Assembly (NCBI RefSeq): GCF_000615805.1
Contig: NZ_BAMJ01000021.1
Span: forward strand, 1-43,826
From: Latilactobacillus fuchuensis DSM 14340 = JCM 11249
Lineage (GTDB): Bacteria; Bacillota; Bacilli; Lactobacillales; Lactobacillaceae
Direction: 5' to 3'
Length of the DNA: 43,826 nt
A model generated the notes under the pieces. That model had not been told where the DNA came from. It saw only the letters and a list, made by a program, of their open reading frames with translations, and searched no databases. The position numbers were made by a program, and so were the translations under genes. This document shows positions 16,023 through 23,777 of the stretch, in pieces; position 1 is the stretch's first letter, and each line of letters starts with the position of its first letter.

Positions 16023-16460
16023 ATGACGGGTGGTCAAATTGCTGCGTTAATCGCAGCAGGGGCTTTTGCAGTTTTAGTTGTTTTTCTCATTGTGATGTTA
16101 TTAAAAATCACAAAGGTCCTGACGCAGGTAACGCAAACTGTGGCAGAAGCCAATAAAAGTGTCACAGTGATTACTGAAGACGTGGATATATTAGCAAAAG
16201 AAGTTGAAGGCTTATTAAACAAAGCCAATGTATTGTTAGATGATGTGAATGGTAAAGTAGCCAACTTAGATCCTGTTTTTAAGGCGGCCGGTGATTTAGG
16301 TGAAAGTGTCGCAGATTTAAACGCGGCTAGTCGGAATTTAACCACGAAGGTCTCTAGCGTGGGCAAGACCGCTGCTAAAGCAACAATGGCTTCTAAAATT
16401 AGTGCGAGCGCGTTAAAGTTTTATCAAAATAAAAAACAAACAACGGATAAGGAGTCATAA
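16023..16460 (+). CDS. DUF948 protein, YtxG-like
   Basis: A 145-residue protein with one N-terminal membrane helix (about 6-28) and a long polar region of helical repeats (VTEANKSVTVITEDVDIL, LLNKANVLLDDVNGKV), as in DUF948 general-stress proteins. ATG 16023 is chosen because AGGAGGAAC precedes it; the longer reading has no site. The YtxH-like gene follows 2 nt later, the usual partner in Firmicutes. The molecular role is unknown; stress induction is known from Bacillus only. Confidence 0.85.
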   Translation: MTGGQIAALIAAGAFAVLVVFLIVMLLKITKVLTQVTQTVAEANKSVTVITEDVDILAKEVEGLLNKANVLLDDVNGKVANLDPVFKAAGDLGESVADLNAASRNLTTKVSSVGKTAAKATMASKISASALKFYQNKKQTTDKES

Positions 16461-16462
16461 TT

Positions 16463-16948
16463 ATGGCAAAAAAAGGACATTTTCTATTAGGTGTTTTAGT
16501 AGGTGGTGCAGCAGCCATTGGTGCAACATTATTGTTAACGCCCAAGACTGGCAAGGAATTACAAGCTAAGTTAGCCGATTTAGGTGACGACTTAGCCGAC
16601 CGTGCCCAAGATTACTATTATTTAATGAGTGAGACTGCCGAAGATTTAAAAAACGGGGCCAAGGTTCACGTAAACCGCGCGCAAGATTACGCAAATGACT
16701 GGCAAGATAATGCCATCGACATTAAGGAACAAGCCAAAGCGCATTTCGATGAAAAAACGGCTGATTTAAAATCACAATTTGGGAGTAGTTTAGACCCAAC
16801 TAAAGATGATTTTGATGACATCGTAATCGACGGTAAGAGTGCTTTTGGACAGGCCAAAGATGATTTAGTGGAAACTGCTGAAACAGTGGCAGAAGAAGCA
16901 ACTCAACCAGCTGAAGCAACCGAAACAGTTGAACCAACAGATAAATAA
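16463..16948 (+). CDS. YtxH-like general stress protein
   Basis: A 161-residue protein with an N-terminal membrane helix (FLLGVLVGGAAAIGATLLL) and the family TPKTGKEL motif, followed by charged, helical, probably coiled-coil sequence. The C-terminal 25 residues are rich in Glu, Ala, Thr and Pro. The GGAG site lies at the end of the upstream DUF948 gene. It forms a two-gene operon closed by the terminator at 16959-16993. Confidence 0.87.
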   Translation: MAKKGHFLLGVLVGGAAAIGATLLLTPKTGKELQAKLADLGDDLADRAQDYYYLMSETAEDLKNGAKVHVNRAQDYANDWQDNAIDIKEQAKAHFDEKTADLKSQFGSSLDPTKDDFDDIVIDGKSAFGQAKDDLVETAETVAEEATQPAEATETVEPTDK

Positions 16949-16958
16949 GCGATATGTT

Positions 16959-16993
16959 AAAAAGCCTAATCAAATTTTGATTAGGCTTTTTTT
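16959..16993. terminator. Bidirectional intrinsic terminator
   Basis: AAAAAGCCTAATCAAA and TTTGATTAGGCTTTTTTT form a hairpin. It ends the YtxH transcript and the pepQ transcript after array B. Confidence 0.88.
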
Positions 16994-17341
16994 GCTGTCT
17001 AGCCTAAAAAATAGCGAATCATGACTAAAAATCAGTCATAATTCGCTATTTTAGGCTAATGCTCAGAACCTACCGTGAGGCCCAAGCACTCTAGTCAAAA
17101 CGTGCTTTTGTTTGCAACAACTTCCGCTTAATCTAAAATAACCGATAATCTTAAAGTGCAAGATTACCGGTTATTTATAATTAATGCTCAGTTGCTCCCG
17201 CAACCAAAAGCACTCTTAATTTAAACGTGCTTCTTGAGCAGACCTTTCCGCCTAACCACAAAATATCCCAGATGGTTAAAAAGCAACCATCCGGGATATT
17301 TTTAGGTTATGCTCAAAGTCTAAGCGCTCAAGTCAGCACTC
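16994..17341 (-). repeat. Array B: two full and one truncated long-hairpin repeat units, sense to pepQ
   Basis: On the minus strand, units run 17341-17216, 17215-17092 and 17091-16994 (the last cut by the terminator). Each begins GAGTGCT; full units end AAGCACG, so GTGCT pairs with AGCAC where array A has GCGCT/AGCGC. Unit 1 pairs CTTGAGC with GCTCAAG and unit 2 pairs GTGCTTTTG with CAAAAGCAC. GAGCAT and CGGA face each other in both full units. The first unit abuts the pepQ stop codon. The array explains the whole 390-bp gap. Confidence 0.85.
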
Positions 17342-18439
17342 TTAGAATGTTTGTAGTTCTTTTGTCATGTGGGTGAACGATTCTGAGCCTGTTTCTGTGA
17401 CGTGGATGCAGTCTTCAATCCGGACGCCAGCGACGCCTGGGATGTAGATACCAGGTTCAACTGAGAAGCACATGCCAGGTTTGATCAACATGTCGTTGCC
17501 TTCCATGATTGATGGGAATTCGTGTTCTGAAGTCCCAATCCCGTGGCCTAAACGGTGAATGAAGTATTCGCCGTAGCCGGCTTTGGCAATCACGTCACGG
17601 GCAATTTTATCCAATTGAGCTGCTGTGACGCCGGGTTTAATCGCTGCTTGGGCGGTTAAGTTGGCTTCAAGACAAACCTTATGGATTTCCAATGATTTTG
17701 CATCTGGTTTGCCAAAAGCGACAGTCCGAGAAGCGTCACTCATGTAACCTTTATGCAATGTCCCAAGATCGAATAAGACGAGGGCGTCAGGGGTTAAGAT
17801 GTTGGCTTCAGGGCCACCATGTGGGTTAGCTGCGTTAATGCCTGATTGAACGATGGTATCAAAACTCATGTGCATAACACCTTTACGCATCATCGCATAT
17901 TCGATTTCAGCAACAATGTCTTGTTCCGTTCTACCAGCTTTTAAGGCGTTAAAGCCGACTTCAAAAGCATAATCGGCTTCACGGCCGGCTGCTTCCATTA
18001 AAGCAATTTCTTCAGGTGTTTTGATTAATTTTAAGTTTTCTAAGAAGCGTGAGGCATTGCCAGGGAAGGTTGCATCTGGGAATTGGCCTAAGATTGCTTC
18101 ATAACGTTGAACGGGTAGGTCATCTTTTTCAAGGGCCCAACGAGTGGGATTAGCCACGCGTTTTTTAATTTGGTCGGCAATGATGGCGTATGGGTCTTCA
18201 TGGTCGAGATAACCGTAGACGTCCATCTTCCAACCCGCTTTTTTAGCGGATTCAACTTCAAGTTGTGGTGTAAATAGGAATGGGTCTTTGTCAGCGAATA
18301 CGAATAACGCTAAAACACGTTCGGCGGGGTCGCTTTCAAAACCTGTGAAATAGAGGATGTCGGTCGGATTACTGATGTAAGCCACATCTAAGTTCTGTTC
18401 GACAACCCAATTTTGTAATTGAGCTAATTGATTGTTCAT
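17342..18439 (-). CDS. pepQ: Xaa-Pro dipeptidase
   Basis: Cytoplasmic metallopeptidase that splits dipeptides ending in proline, 365 aa. The M24 pita-bread fold is visible in the second half with metal ligands in LFDLGTLHKGYMSDASR, HRLGHGIGTSEHE, SVEPGIYIPG and VRIEDCI. The N-terminal creatinase-like domain covers about 1-130. It is divergent from ccpA, an arrangement well known in lactobacilli. A TATACT -10 box lies at 18477-18472 (minus strand), next to a cre-like site, so control by CcpA is likely. Its stop codon touches repeat array B. Confidence 0.96.
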   Translation of the reverse strand: MNNQLAQLQNWVVEQNLDVAYISNPTDILYFTGFESDPAERVLALFVFADKDPFLFTPQLEVESAKKAGWKMDVYGYLDHEDPYAIIADQIKKRVANPTRWALEKDDLPVQRYEAILGQFPDATFPGNASRFLENLKLIKTPEEIALMEAAGREADYAFEVGFNALKAGRTEQDIVAEIEYAMMRKGVMHMSFDTIVQSGINAANPHGGPEANILTPDALVLFDLGTLHKGYMSDASRTVAFGKPDAKSLEIHKVCLEANLTAQAAIKPGVTAAQLDKIARDVIAKAGYGEYFIHRLGHGIGTSEHEFPSIMEGNDMLIKPGMCFSVEPGIYIPGVAGVRIEDCIHVTETGSESFTHMTKELQTF

Positions 18440-18485
18440 CTAAAGCACTTCCTTTACATTTGATAATTTTAGTATATCACAGTTA

Positions 18486-18501
18486 ATGTAAACGTTAATG
18501 T
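18486..18501. promoter_or_regulatory. cre-like CcpA site between pepQ and ccpA
   Basis: TGTAAACGTTAATG (18487-18500) matches the cre consensus TGWAARCGYTWNCW at 12 of 14 positions. It lies within a direct repeat of TTAATGTAAAC (18483-18493 and 18495-18505), just upstream of the pepQ -10 box. Confidence 0.55.
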
Positions 18502-18544
18502 AAACTCCAAATGAAAACAAAAATGTAAATTTCATGAAAAAAGT

Positions 18545-18560
18545 TGTTAACCGCTTGCAT
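18545..18560. promoter_or_regulatory. Second, weaker cre-like site near ccpA
   Basis: GTTAACCGCTTGCA (18546-18559) matches 11 of 14 cre positions. It lies about 100 nt before ccpA and could serve autoregulation. Confidence 0.35.
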
Positions 18561-18656
18561 TTGCTTTAAAACTTTGTTAAGTTAATCAAGAAGAATAATG
18601 AAAACAATCAATATATTATATTTTTTAATTTCATCAAATGAAAGGAATCATTTATC

Positions 18657-19661
18657 ATGGAAAAACAAACAATTACAATCTACGACGTCGCTCGTGAAGC
18701 CGACGTTTCAATGGCAACCGTCTCTCGAGTTGTCAATGGCAATCCGAATGTGAAGCCAGCAACACGTAAAAAAGTGCTAGAGGTCATCGATCGTTTAGAT
18801 TACCGACCAAATGCCGTTGCCCGGGGCTTAGCAAGTAAGAAAACAACGACAGTTGGGGTCATCATTCCCGACGTTAGTGATATTTATTTTGCATCCCTTG
18901 CGCGTGGGATTGACGATGTCGCAACAATGTACAAATACAACATCATTCTAGCGAACTCAGACGAAAACAACCAAAAAGAAGTACAAGTGTTAAATACGCT
19001 ATTGGCGAAACAAGTCGACGGTTTAATTTACATGGGCCACAGTATTTCGGATGAAATCCGGGCTGAATTCTCACGTTCTAAAACACCAATCGTGCTTGCT
19101 GGTTCAATCGATCCAGACGAACAAGTTGGTAGTGTGAATATTGATTACGTTGATGCTGTTAAGGATGCAACGTTGAAATTAATCAATAATGGCAACAAGA
19201 AGGTCGCCTTCATTTGTGGTAACCTCCAATTCCCAATCAATAGTAAATATCGTTTACACGGCTATAAAGAAGCCTTGAACGAAGCTGGGATTGCCTATGA
19301 CGAAAGTTTAATCTTCGAAACGGAATACAGCTACAATGCTGGCGAAGCATTATTTGCTAAAGTGCAAGCTGCTGGCGCAACTGCGGCGGTCGTTAGTGAT
19401 GACGAATTAGCCGTTGGTGTGCTTGACGGTGCTGTTGATGCGGGTGTCCAAATCCCAGCTGATTTCGAATTAATTACAAGTAACAATACGAAATTAACTG
19501 AAATGCTCCGTCCCCAAATGACGTCAATTTCACAACCCTTGTACGATATGGGGGCCGTAGCGATGCGTCTTCTAACAAAGATGATGAACAAAGAAGAAAT
19601 TACTGATAAGACGATTCTATTGCCATACAGCATTGTCGATCGTCAATCAACGAAACATTAA
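18657..19661 (+). CDS. ccpA: Catabolite control protein A
   Basis: LacI-family master regulator of carbon catabolite repression, 334 aa. The N-terminal helix-turn-helix is TIYDVAREADVSMATVSRVVNG with the hinge helix YRPNAVARGLASKK, followed by a periplasmic-binding-like core (TTTVGVIIPDVSDIYFASLARG) that contacts HPr-Ser-P. A GAAAGGAA site precedes ATG. Divergent pepQ and cre-like sites in the shared promoter region fit the classic lactobacillus arrangement. Other cre sites in this window precede nagB and the candidate small RNA at 36058. Confidence 0.97.
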   Translation: MEKQTITIYDVAREADVSMATVSRVVNGNPNVKPATRKKVLEVIDRLDYRPNAVARGLASKKTTTVGVIIPDVSDIYFASLARGIDDVATMYKYNIILANSDENNQKEVQVLNTLLAKQVDGLIYMGHSISDEIRAEFSRSKTPIVLAGSIDPDEQVGSVNIDYVDAVKDATLKLINNGNKKVAFICGNLQFPINSKYRLHGYKEALNEAGIAYDESLIFETEYSYNAGEALFAKVQAAGATAAVVSDDELAVGVLDGAVDAGVQIPADFELITSNNTKLTEMLRPQMTSISQPLYDMGAVAMRLLTKMMNKEEITDKTILLPYSIVDRQSTKH

Positions 19662-19668
19662 GCGACTT

Positions 19669-19717
19669 AAAAAGAGCCTCCTCACAACCAAGATTAGTTG
19701 TGAGGAGGCTCTTTTTT
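19669..19717. terminator. Bidirectional terminator between ccpA and the penicillin-binding protein
   Basis: AAAAAGAGCCTCCTCACAAC and GTTGTGAGGAGGCTCTTTTTT pair perfectly; convergent genes share it. Confidence 0.92.
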
Positions 19718-19719
19718 GA

Positions 19720-22332
19720 TTAATCGGAAGTTGAATTGTTCGTGCTAGTGGTTGTCTTATTATCCGCCGTTGGATCGAGTTCATCCGCTGTACTATAAGT
19801 AATTGAACCGTAGCCGTTGTTATAGCCTAAATAATGATTCCAGAACGTTTCGTAATTCTTAGTTGAACCACCAATCCCGAACTCATACGTTGTAGCCGGT
19901 GGTGTCCAATTATTATAAAGCGAAGTTGTCGTGGTGCCATCTAGCGCTTTGGTATTACCATTGAGTGAAACTGAGCCAGGTAATTGCCCGGTGAGTTTAA
20001 GCACCTTACTTGAAATCACTGTGCTAGGTTTTGTCCGGTCAGCTTCGAGCTTCATTGAATCTGGATCGAGTTGATAAACGCTATTGGCTAATTTAGCCCA
20101 ATATTGTTCGTTGATACTGCTGGCACTATCGGTTAAATTCCGACCAGTACTGTCGTAGCCCATCCAAGAAGCGAGGGTAATTCCGGGGGTGCTCCCGATG
20201 AACCAGATATCACGGTTATCATTAGAAGTCCCGGTTTTACCAACCAGGTTATTCGTGTTGAAGTAGAGCTGATCAGACAACGTTGAGGCCGTCCCGTCAG
20301 TCAATACGCCGGATAACATTTGGTTCATAATATAGGAAGTCGCCTTTGAAAAGACTTTTGTTTTCTGAGACTTATGTTGATAAACAACGTTACCAGCGGG
20401 ATCGGTAATTTTATCAATGACGTAAGCATCAACGTGTTGACCTTGGTCAGCAAACGTTGAAAAGGCGCTGGCTTGGTCTAAGACGCTGACCCCGTCACTC
20501 GTCCCACCAAGGGCAAGGCCGAGTTGGTTATAGTCGGTGGCGGGCAGGTTGAGCCCCATCTTGCTCATATATTTAGATGGATCACTTGTTTTACGAAGTT
20601 CATTGTACAAGTTAACGGTCGGAATATTGAGCGATTGGCTAATGCCGTGTCAGCTGGGATGAATTTGTTCTGAATCGTGCCACCGTAATCGGTCGGCGCG
20701 TAAGTTTTAAAGTTGGTTTTAAAATCGGCAAGCATGGTTTTAGAACCAATCAATTTTTGATCAATTGCGGGACCATAAACCAATAATGGTTTGATGGTTG
20801 ATCCGGGGGAGCGCTTCGTTAACATGTAATTGGTTTGTTTCAATGAGAAATCACGACCACCGACAAATGAGATGATCTTACCAGTTTGGTTGTCTAACAA
20901 GACACTCCCATTTTGAACGGGGGAGGAGACTTGTTGTTGTAAACCAGTCACGGCGTCGGTTTCGGTGTCGGTATAGGTGTAACCAAAAGTGCTACTTTGT
21001 TCTTTAACAATATTTTGCATTGAATCGTAAATATCTTTGTTGATTGTACTATGGATTTGATAACCCTTCGTGCTTAATAGTTCCGTTGCTTGTGTTTGAT
21101 ATTGTTGGTATAACGTATTGTCACTGTTCAGTTTCTGCGTTGAAATATTAGCTTCTTTGGCTAATTGTTTCGTCATAATATCAGTGGCTTGTGATTCAAG
21201 TAAATTATAGACGTAGCCGTAACGCTTCGAAGTTGATTCGGGTTCCGTTTTTGCTTGAAACTCCGAGGTCAAATCCACTTTTTTAGCGGCTTTGTATTCG
21301 GCGTTGGTAATTCGGTGATCACGATACATCCGGAATAAAACAGTGTCTTTCCGGTCTAGTCCGTACTTTAAATATTCAGGATCTTTTAAAGTGCCATCTT
21401 GATCGTAAGGGGTGTAAACTGAAGGACTTTGGGGTAAGCCGGCGATAAAGGCTGCTTCTGCTAACGATAAGTCTTTAGCATTTTTACCGAATAAGCCTAA
21501 GGCTGCCTCTTGAACCCCAGCAATGTTTTGGCCTTTATTGTTGCGGCCTAAAGTGGCGACGTTTAAATAGTCTTGTAAAATTTCTTTTTTAGTGAAATAT
21601 TTGTCCACGCGTAACGCAAGGAGGACTTCGGTTGCTTTTCGTTTGAAAGTCACCTGTGAGGTTAAGACTTGCATCTTAATCAATTGTTGGGTTAGTGTCG
21701 ACCCACCGGTTTGTGAACCAAAACCAGTGACTTCGGAAATGACCGCACGTAAGAGCGCTTTAGGCACAACTCCGGAATGTTGATAGAAGTCCTCATCTTC
21801 GGTTGCAACAATCGCATCGGTTAAATAAGGGGACATCTGATCAATTTTAACGGGTGTCCGGACTAAATCGGTTTTAATCGACCCAAATTTAACGTTTTGA
21901 TCGAAATATAGACCGGCCGCCTGATCCGTGTTATCGAGTTGTTGTTTCAAGACTTGATAACTGGGAATCGTTTCAGATTTCATCAATGCTGCGAAGTAAC
22001 CAGAACCAATCCCGGCCACTAAGGCAAACAGAATTAAACCGATTGAGATTCCATAAAGGATGATACTTTTAATGGCCGCCAGACCGACATTAATCTTAAA
22101 TAACCAACTGGATTGGCTAAGTGATTGAATGTAGTCCTTTTTTTGCGCTTTAGTTTGTTGACTGCGGCTTGGGTTAGACGGTACATGAAAAATTCGCTGT
22201 AATTTAGCTTTAGCCTTCTGGCTGAAGTGATTGACTTTAGTACGGCTTGCTTCGAGAAACTTGCGTGCTCGTTGCTGCCATTGGTCAGAACGCTGCTTTG
22301 CTCTTTCAAATAATACGCCACCTTTTTCTCAT
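19720..22332 (-). pseudogene. Class A penicillin-binding protein (glycosyltransferase/transpeptidase), frameshifted
   Basis: Membrane-anchored bifunctional peptidoglycan synthase of the PBP1A/2A type. Reading the minus strand, a basic cytoplasmic stretch leads to one membrane helix (YGISIGLILFALVAGIGSG). The GT51 domain follows (ATEDEDFYQHSGV, TGGSTLTQQL), then the transpeptidase (SPGSTIKPL, VGKTGTSND). Two frame breaks are seen. At about 20632-20636 one T seems lost (AATCG for AATTCG), restoring ALANSLNIPTVNLYNELR. Near the start the best ATG (22332) is out of phase unless one A in the AAAAA run is extra. The second break, and so the exact start, is uncertain. The tail is Thr/Ser-rich. Confidence 0.87.
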
Positions 22333-22442
22333 ACTGTCCAATATTATATAATAGTTCATCACATTATCATACCCGATTTTCAATTTGTAAGATAAATGAA
22401 AAATTTGGCTGGCCATCAGTTGCCAAAAATCGGGGATGATTG

Positions 22443-22456
22443 AGAAAACGCTAACT
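22443..22456. promoter_or_regulatory. cre site upstream of nagB
   Basis: AGAAAACGCTAACT matches TGWAARCGYTWNCW except at the first base. It lies about 45 bp upstream of the nagB -35 box, suggesting control by CcpA. Confidence 0.6.
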
Positions 22457-22458
22457 CC

Positions 22459-22472
22459 CAGGTATACCAATT
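22459..22472. promoter_or_regulatory. Upstream NagR/YvoA-type operator half
   Basis: CAGGTATACCAATT contains the palindrome GGTATACC plus AAT, resembling half of the GntR-family NagR operator ATTGGTATANACCAAT. It lies about 70 bp upstream of the better site at 22528-22543. Confidence 0.45.
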
Positions 22473-22500
22473 TATCCGCCGCTTTTTAGTGTAAAAAAGC

Positions 22501-22543
22501 TTGCATTTTAAAATAGGGGCGTTTATAATTGGACTATACCAAT
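22501..22543 (+). promoter_or_regulatory. nagB promoter overlapped by a NagR/YvoA-type operator
   Basis: TTGCAT (22501-22506) and TATAAT (22524-22529) with a 17-bp spacer make a strong promoter. ATTGGACTATACCAAT (22528-22543) is a near-palindrome overlapping the -10 end and start site, matching the GlcNAc regulator operator pattern ATTGG..TATA..CCAAT. No nagR gene is in the window. Confidence 0.7.
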
Positions 22544-22576
22544 GGTTCTTTGAATTCTGGACAAAGGGAGAATATA

Positions 22577-23287
22577 ATGATGAAAATTATTAAAGTAAAA
22601 GATCAAGTTGAAGGCGCTCAAAAAGGCTTTGAAATTTTTAAAGAAGGTTTGGCTAACGATGCCAAAGTTTTCGGTTTAGCAACAGGGAGTTCACCAATTG
22701 CTTTTTACCAAAAAGTGGTTGCTAGCGATTTAGATTTCACAGAATGTACGTCAGTTAACTTAGATGAATATGTTGGCTTGCCAGCTGAAAATGATCAAAG
22801 TTATCATTATTTCATGAAAGAAAACTTATTTAATAAGAAACCATTTGCTAAATCATACGTACCCAATGGTCTTGCAAGTGATATTCCTGCCGAACTAAAA
22901 CGTTATGATCAAGTGATTGCTGATAACCCAGTTGATATCCAAATTTTGGGGATTGGTCAAAATGGGCATATCGGTTTTAACGAACCCGGCTCATCATTTG
23001 ATAGCAACACACAAGAAGTTCAATTAACAGAATCAACGATTAAAGCTAACGCACGTTTCTTCGAAAACGAAGCTGACGTACCGACTAAAGCAATCTCAAT
23101 GGGCATTGGCTCAATCTTAAAAGCTAAGAAAATTGTCCTATTCGCTTACGGCGAATCTAAAGCTGAAGCCATCAAAGGCACAGTTGAAGGCCCACAAACA
23201 ACAGACGTACCAGCAAGTGCACTTCAATTACACGATGACGTTACAATCATCGTAGACGAAGCAGCAGCAAGCTTATTAAGCAAATAA
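22577..23287 (+). CDS. nagB: Glucosamine-6-phosphate deaminase
   Basis: Converts glucosamine-6-phosphate to fructose-6-phosphate and ammonia, feeding amino sugars into glycolysis. 236 aa, the short Gram-positive form. Motifs: [14 protein letters not shown] near the start (sugar phosphate binding), [10 protein letters not shown] with the catalytic Asp, and [16 protein letters not shown] with the catalytic His. ATG 22577 (followed by a second ATG) has AAGGGAG at a good spacing. The promoter, cre and NagR-type sites upstream indicate induction by amino sugars and repression by glucose. Repeat array C starts directly after the stop codon. Confidence 0.96.
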   Translation: MMKIIKVKDQVEGAQKGFEIFKEGLANDAKVFGLATGSSPIAFYQKVVASDLDFTECTSVNLDEYVGLPAENDQSYHYFMKENLFNKKPFAKSYVPNGLASDIPAELKRYDQVIADNPVDIQILGIGQNGHIGFNEPGSSFDSNTQEVQLTESTIKANARFFENEADVPTKAISMGIGSILKAKKIVLFAYGESKAEAIKGTVEGPQTTDVPASALQLHDDVTIIVDEAAASLLSK

Positions 23288-23710
23288 GAGTGCTGACCAA
23301 GCCGGTTAACTTCTGAGTATAGCCTAAAATAGAAACGGGTATGACTGGTACTTTAGTCATACCCGTTTTTATTTGTAGCTAGACGGAAGAAGTTGGCTTG
23401 GAAGCACGTTTTGATCAGAGTGTGATTCTTCATGGTCAGCCTCTGAGCATTAGCCTAGTTCCGTGAATAAAGTCCGGATTATGGACTTTGTTTGCGAAAC
23501 GTAGCTAAGCACAAGAGGCTATGAAGAAGAACACGTTTTGACTAGAGTGCTAACTCAAGTTGGTTAGGCTTTGAGGATTAACCTAAAAACAGGCATTATG
23601 AGCGCTTTTTTGCTCATGATGCCTGTTTTGTAGTTAACCGGAAAAGGCTACTTGAGAAGCACGTTTAAGATTATCGGTTATTTTAGGTTAGGCAATAAAC
23701 TTGTCGCTGC
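23288..23710 (+). repeat. Array C: three long-hairpin repeat units plus a fragment, sense to nagB
   Basis: Units start at 23288, 23418 and 23545; a 3' half-unit follows (about 23668-23710). The first GAGTGCT begins on the base after the nagB TAA. Pairings differ but hold: CCAAGCC/GGCTTGG in unit 1, TTCTTCAT/ATGAAGAA in unit 2, CTCAAGT/ACTTGAG in unit 3. Unit 2 starts GTGT and ends ACAC. Its core nearly equals that of unit 2 in array A (AATAAAGTCC, TATGGACTTTG, CGAAACGTAGCTAAGC). The fragment resembles the 3' part of unit 2 in array B. The array fills most of the 490-bp gap to the glycosyltransferase. Confidence 0.85.
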
Positions 23711-23777
23711 TTTTAGCAATTTTGTACACTGAAGATAGTACAACGGATTTTGATATTGATTAAAGGAGGGGATTCAA

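Noticed and set aside
22034-22321. A 95-residue frame MAYYLKEQSSVLTNG... upstream of the penicillin-binding protein
   Set aside because: It is an out-of-phase shadow; the parallel frame reads a basic N-terminus leading into the membrane helix of the penicillin-binding protein.
23288-23710. Arrays as antitoxin RNA of a type III toxin-antitoxin system
   Set aside because: Type III antitoxins have 30-40 nt tandem repeats directly upstream of a toxin gene with a terminator between; here units are far longer and lie downstream of unrelated housekeeping genes.
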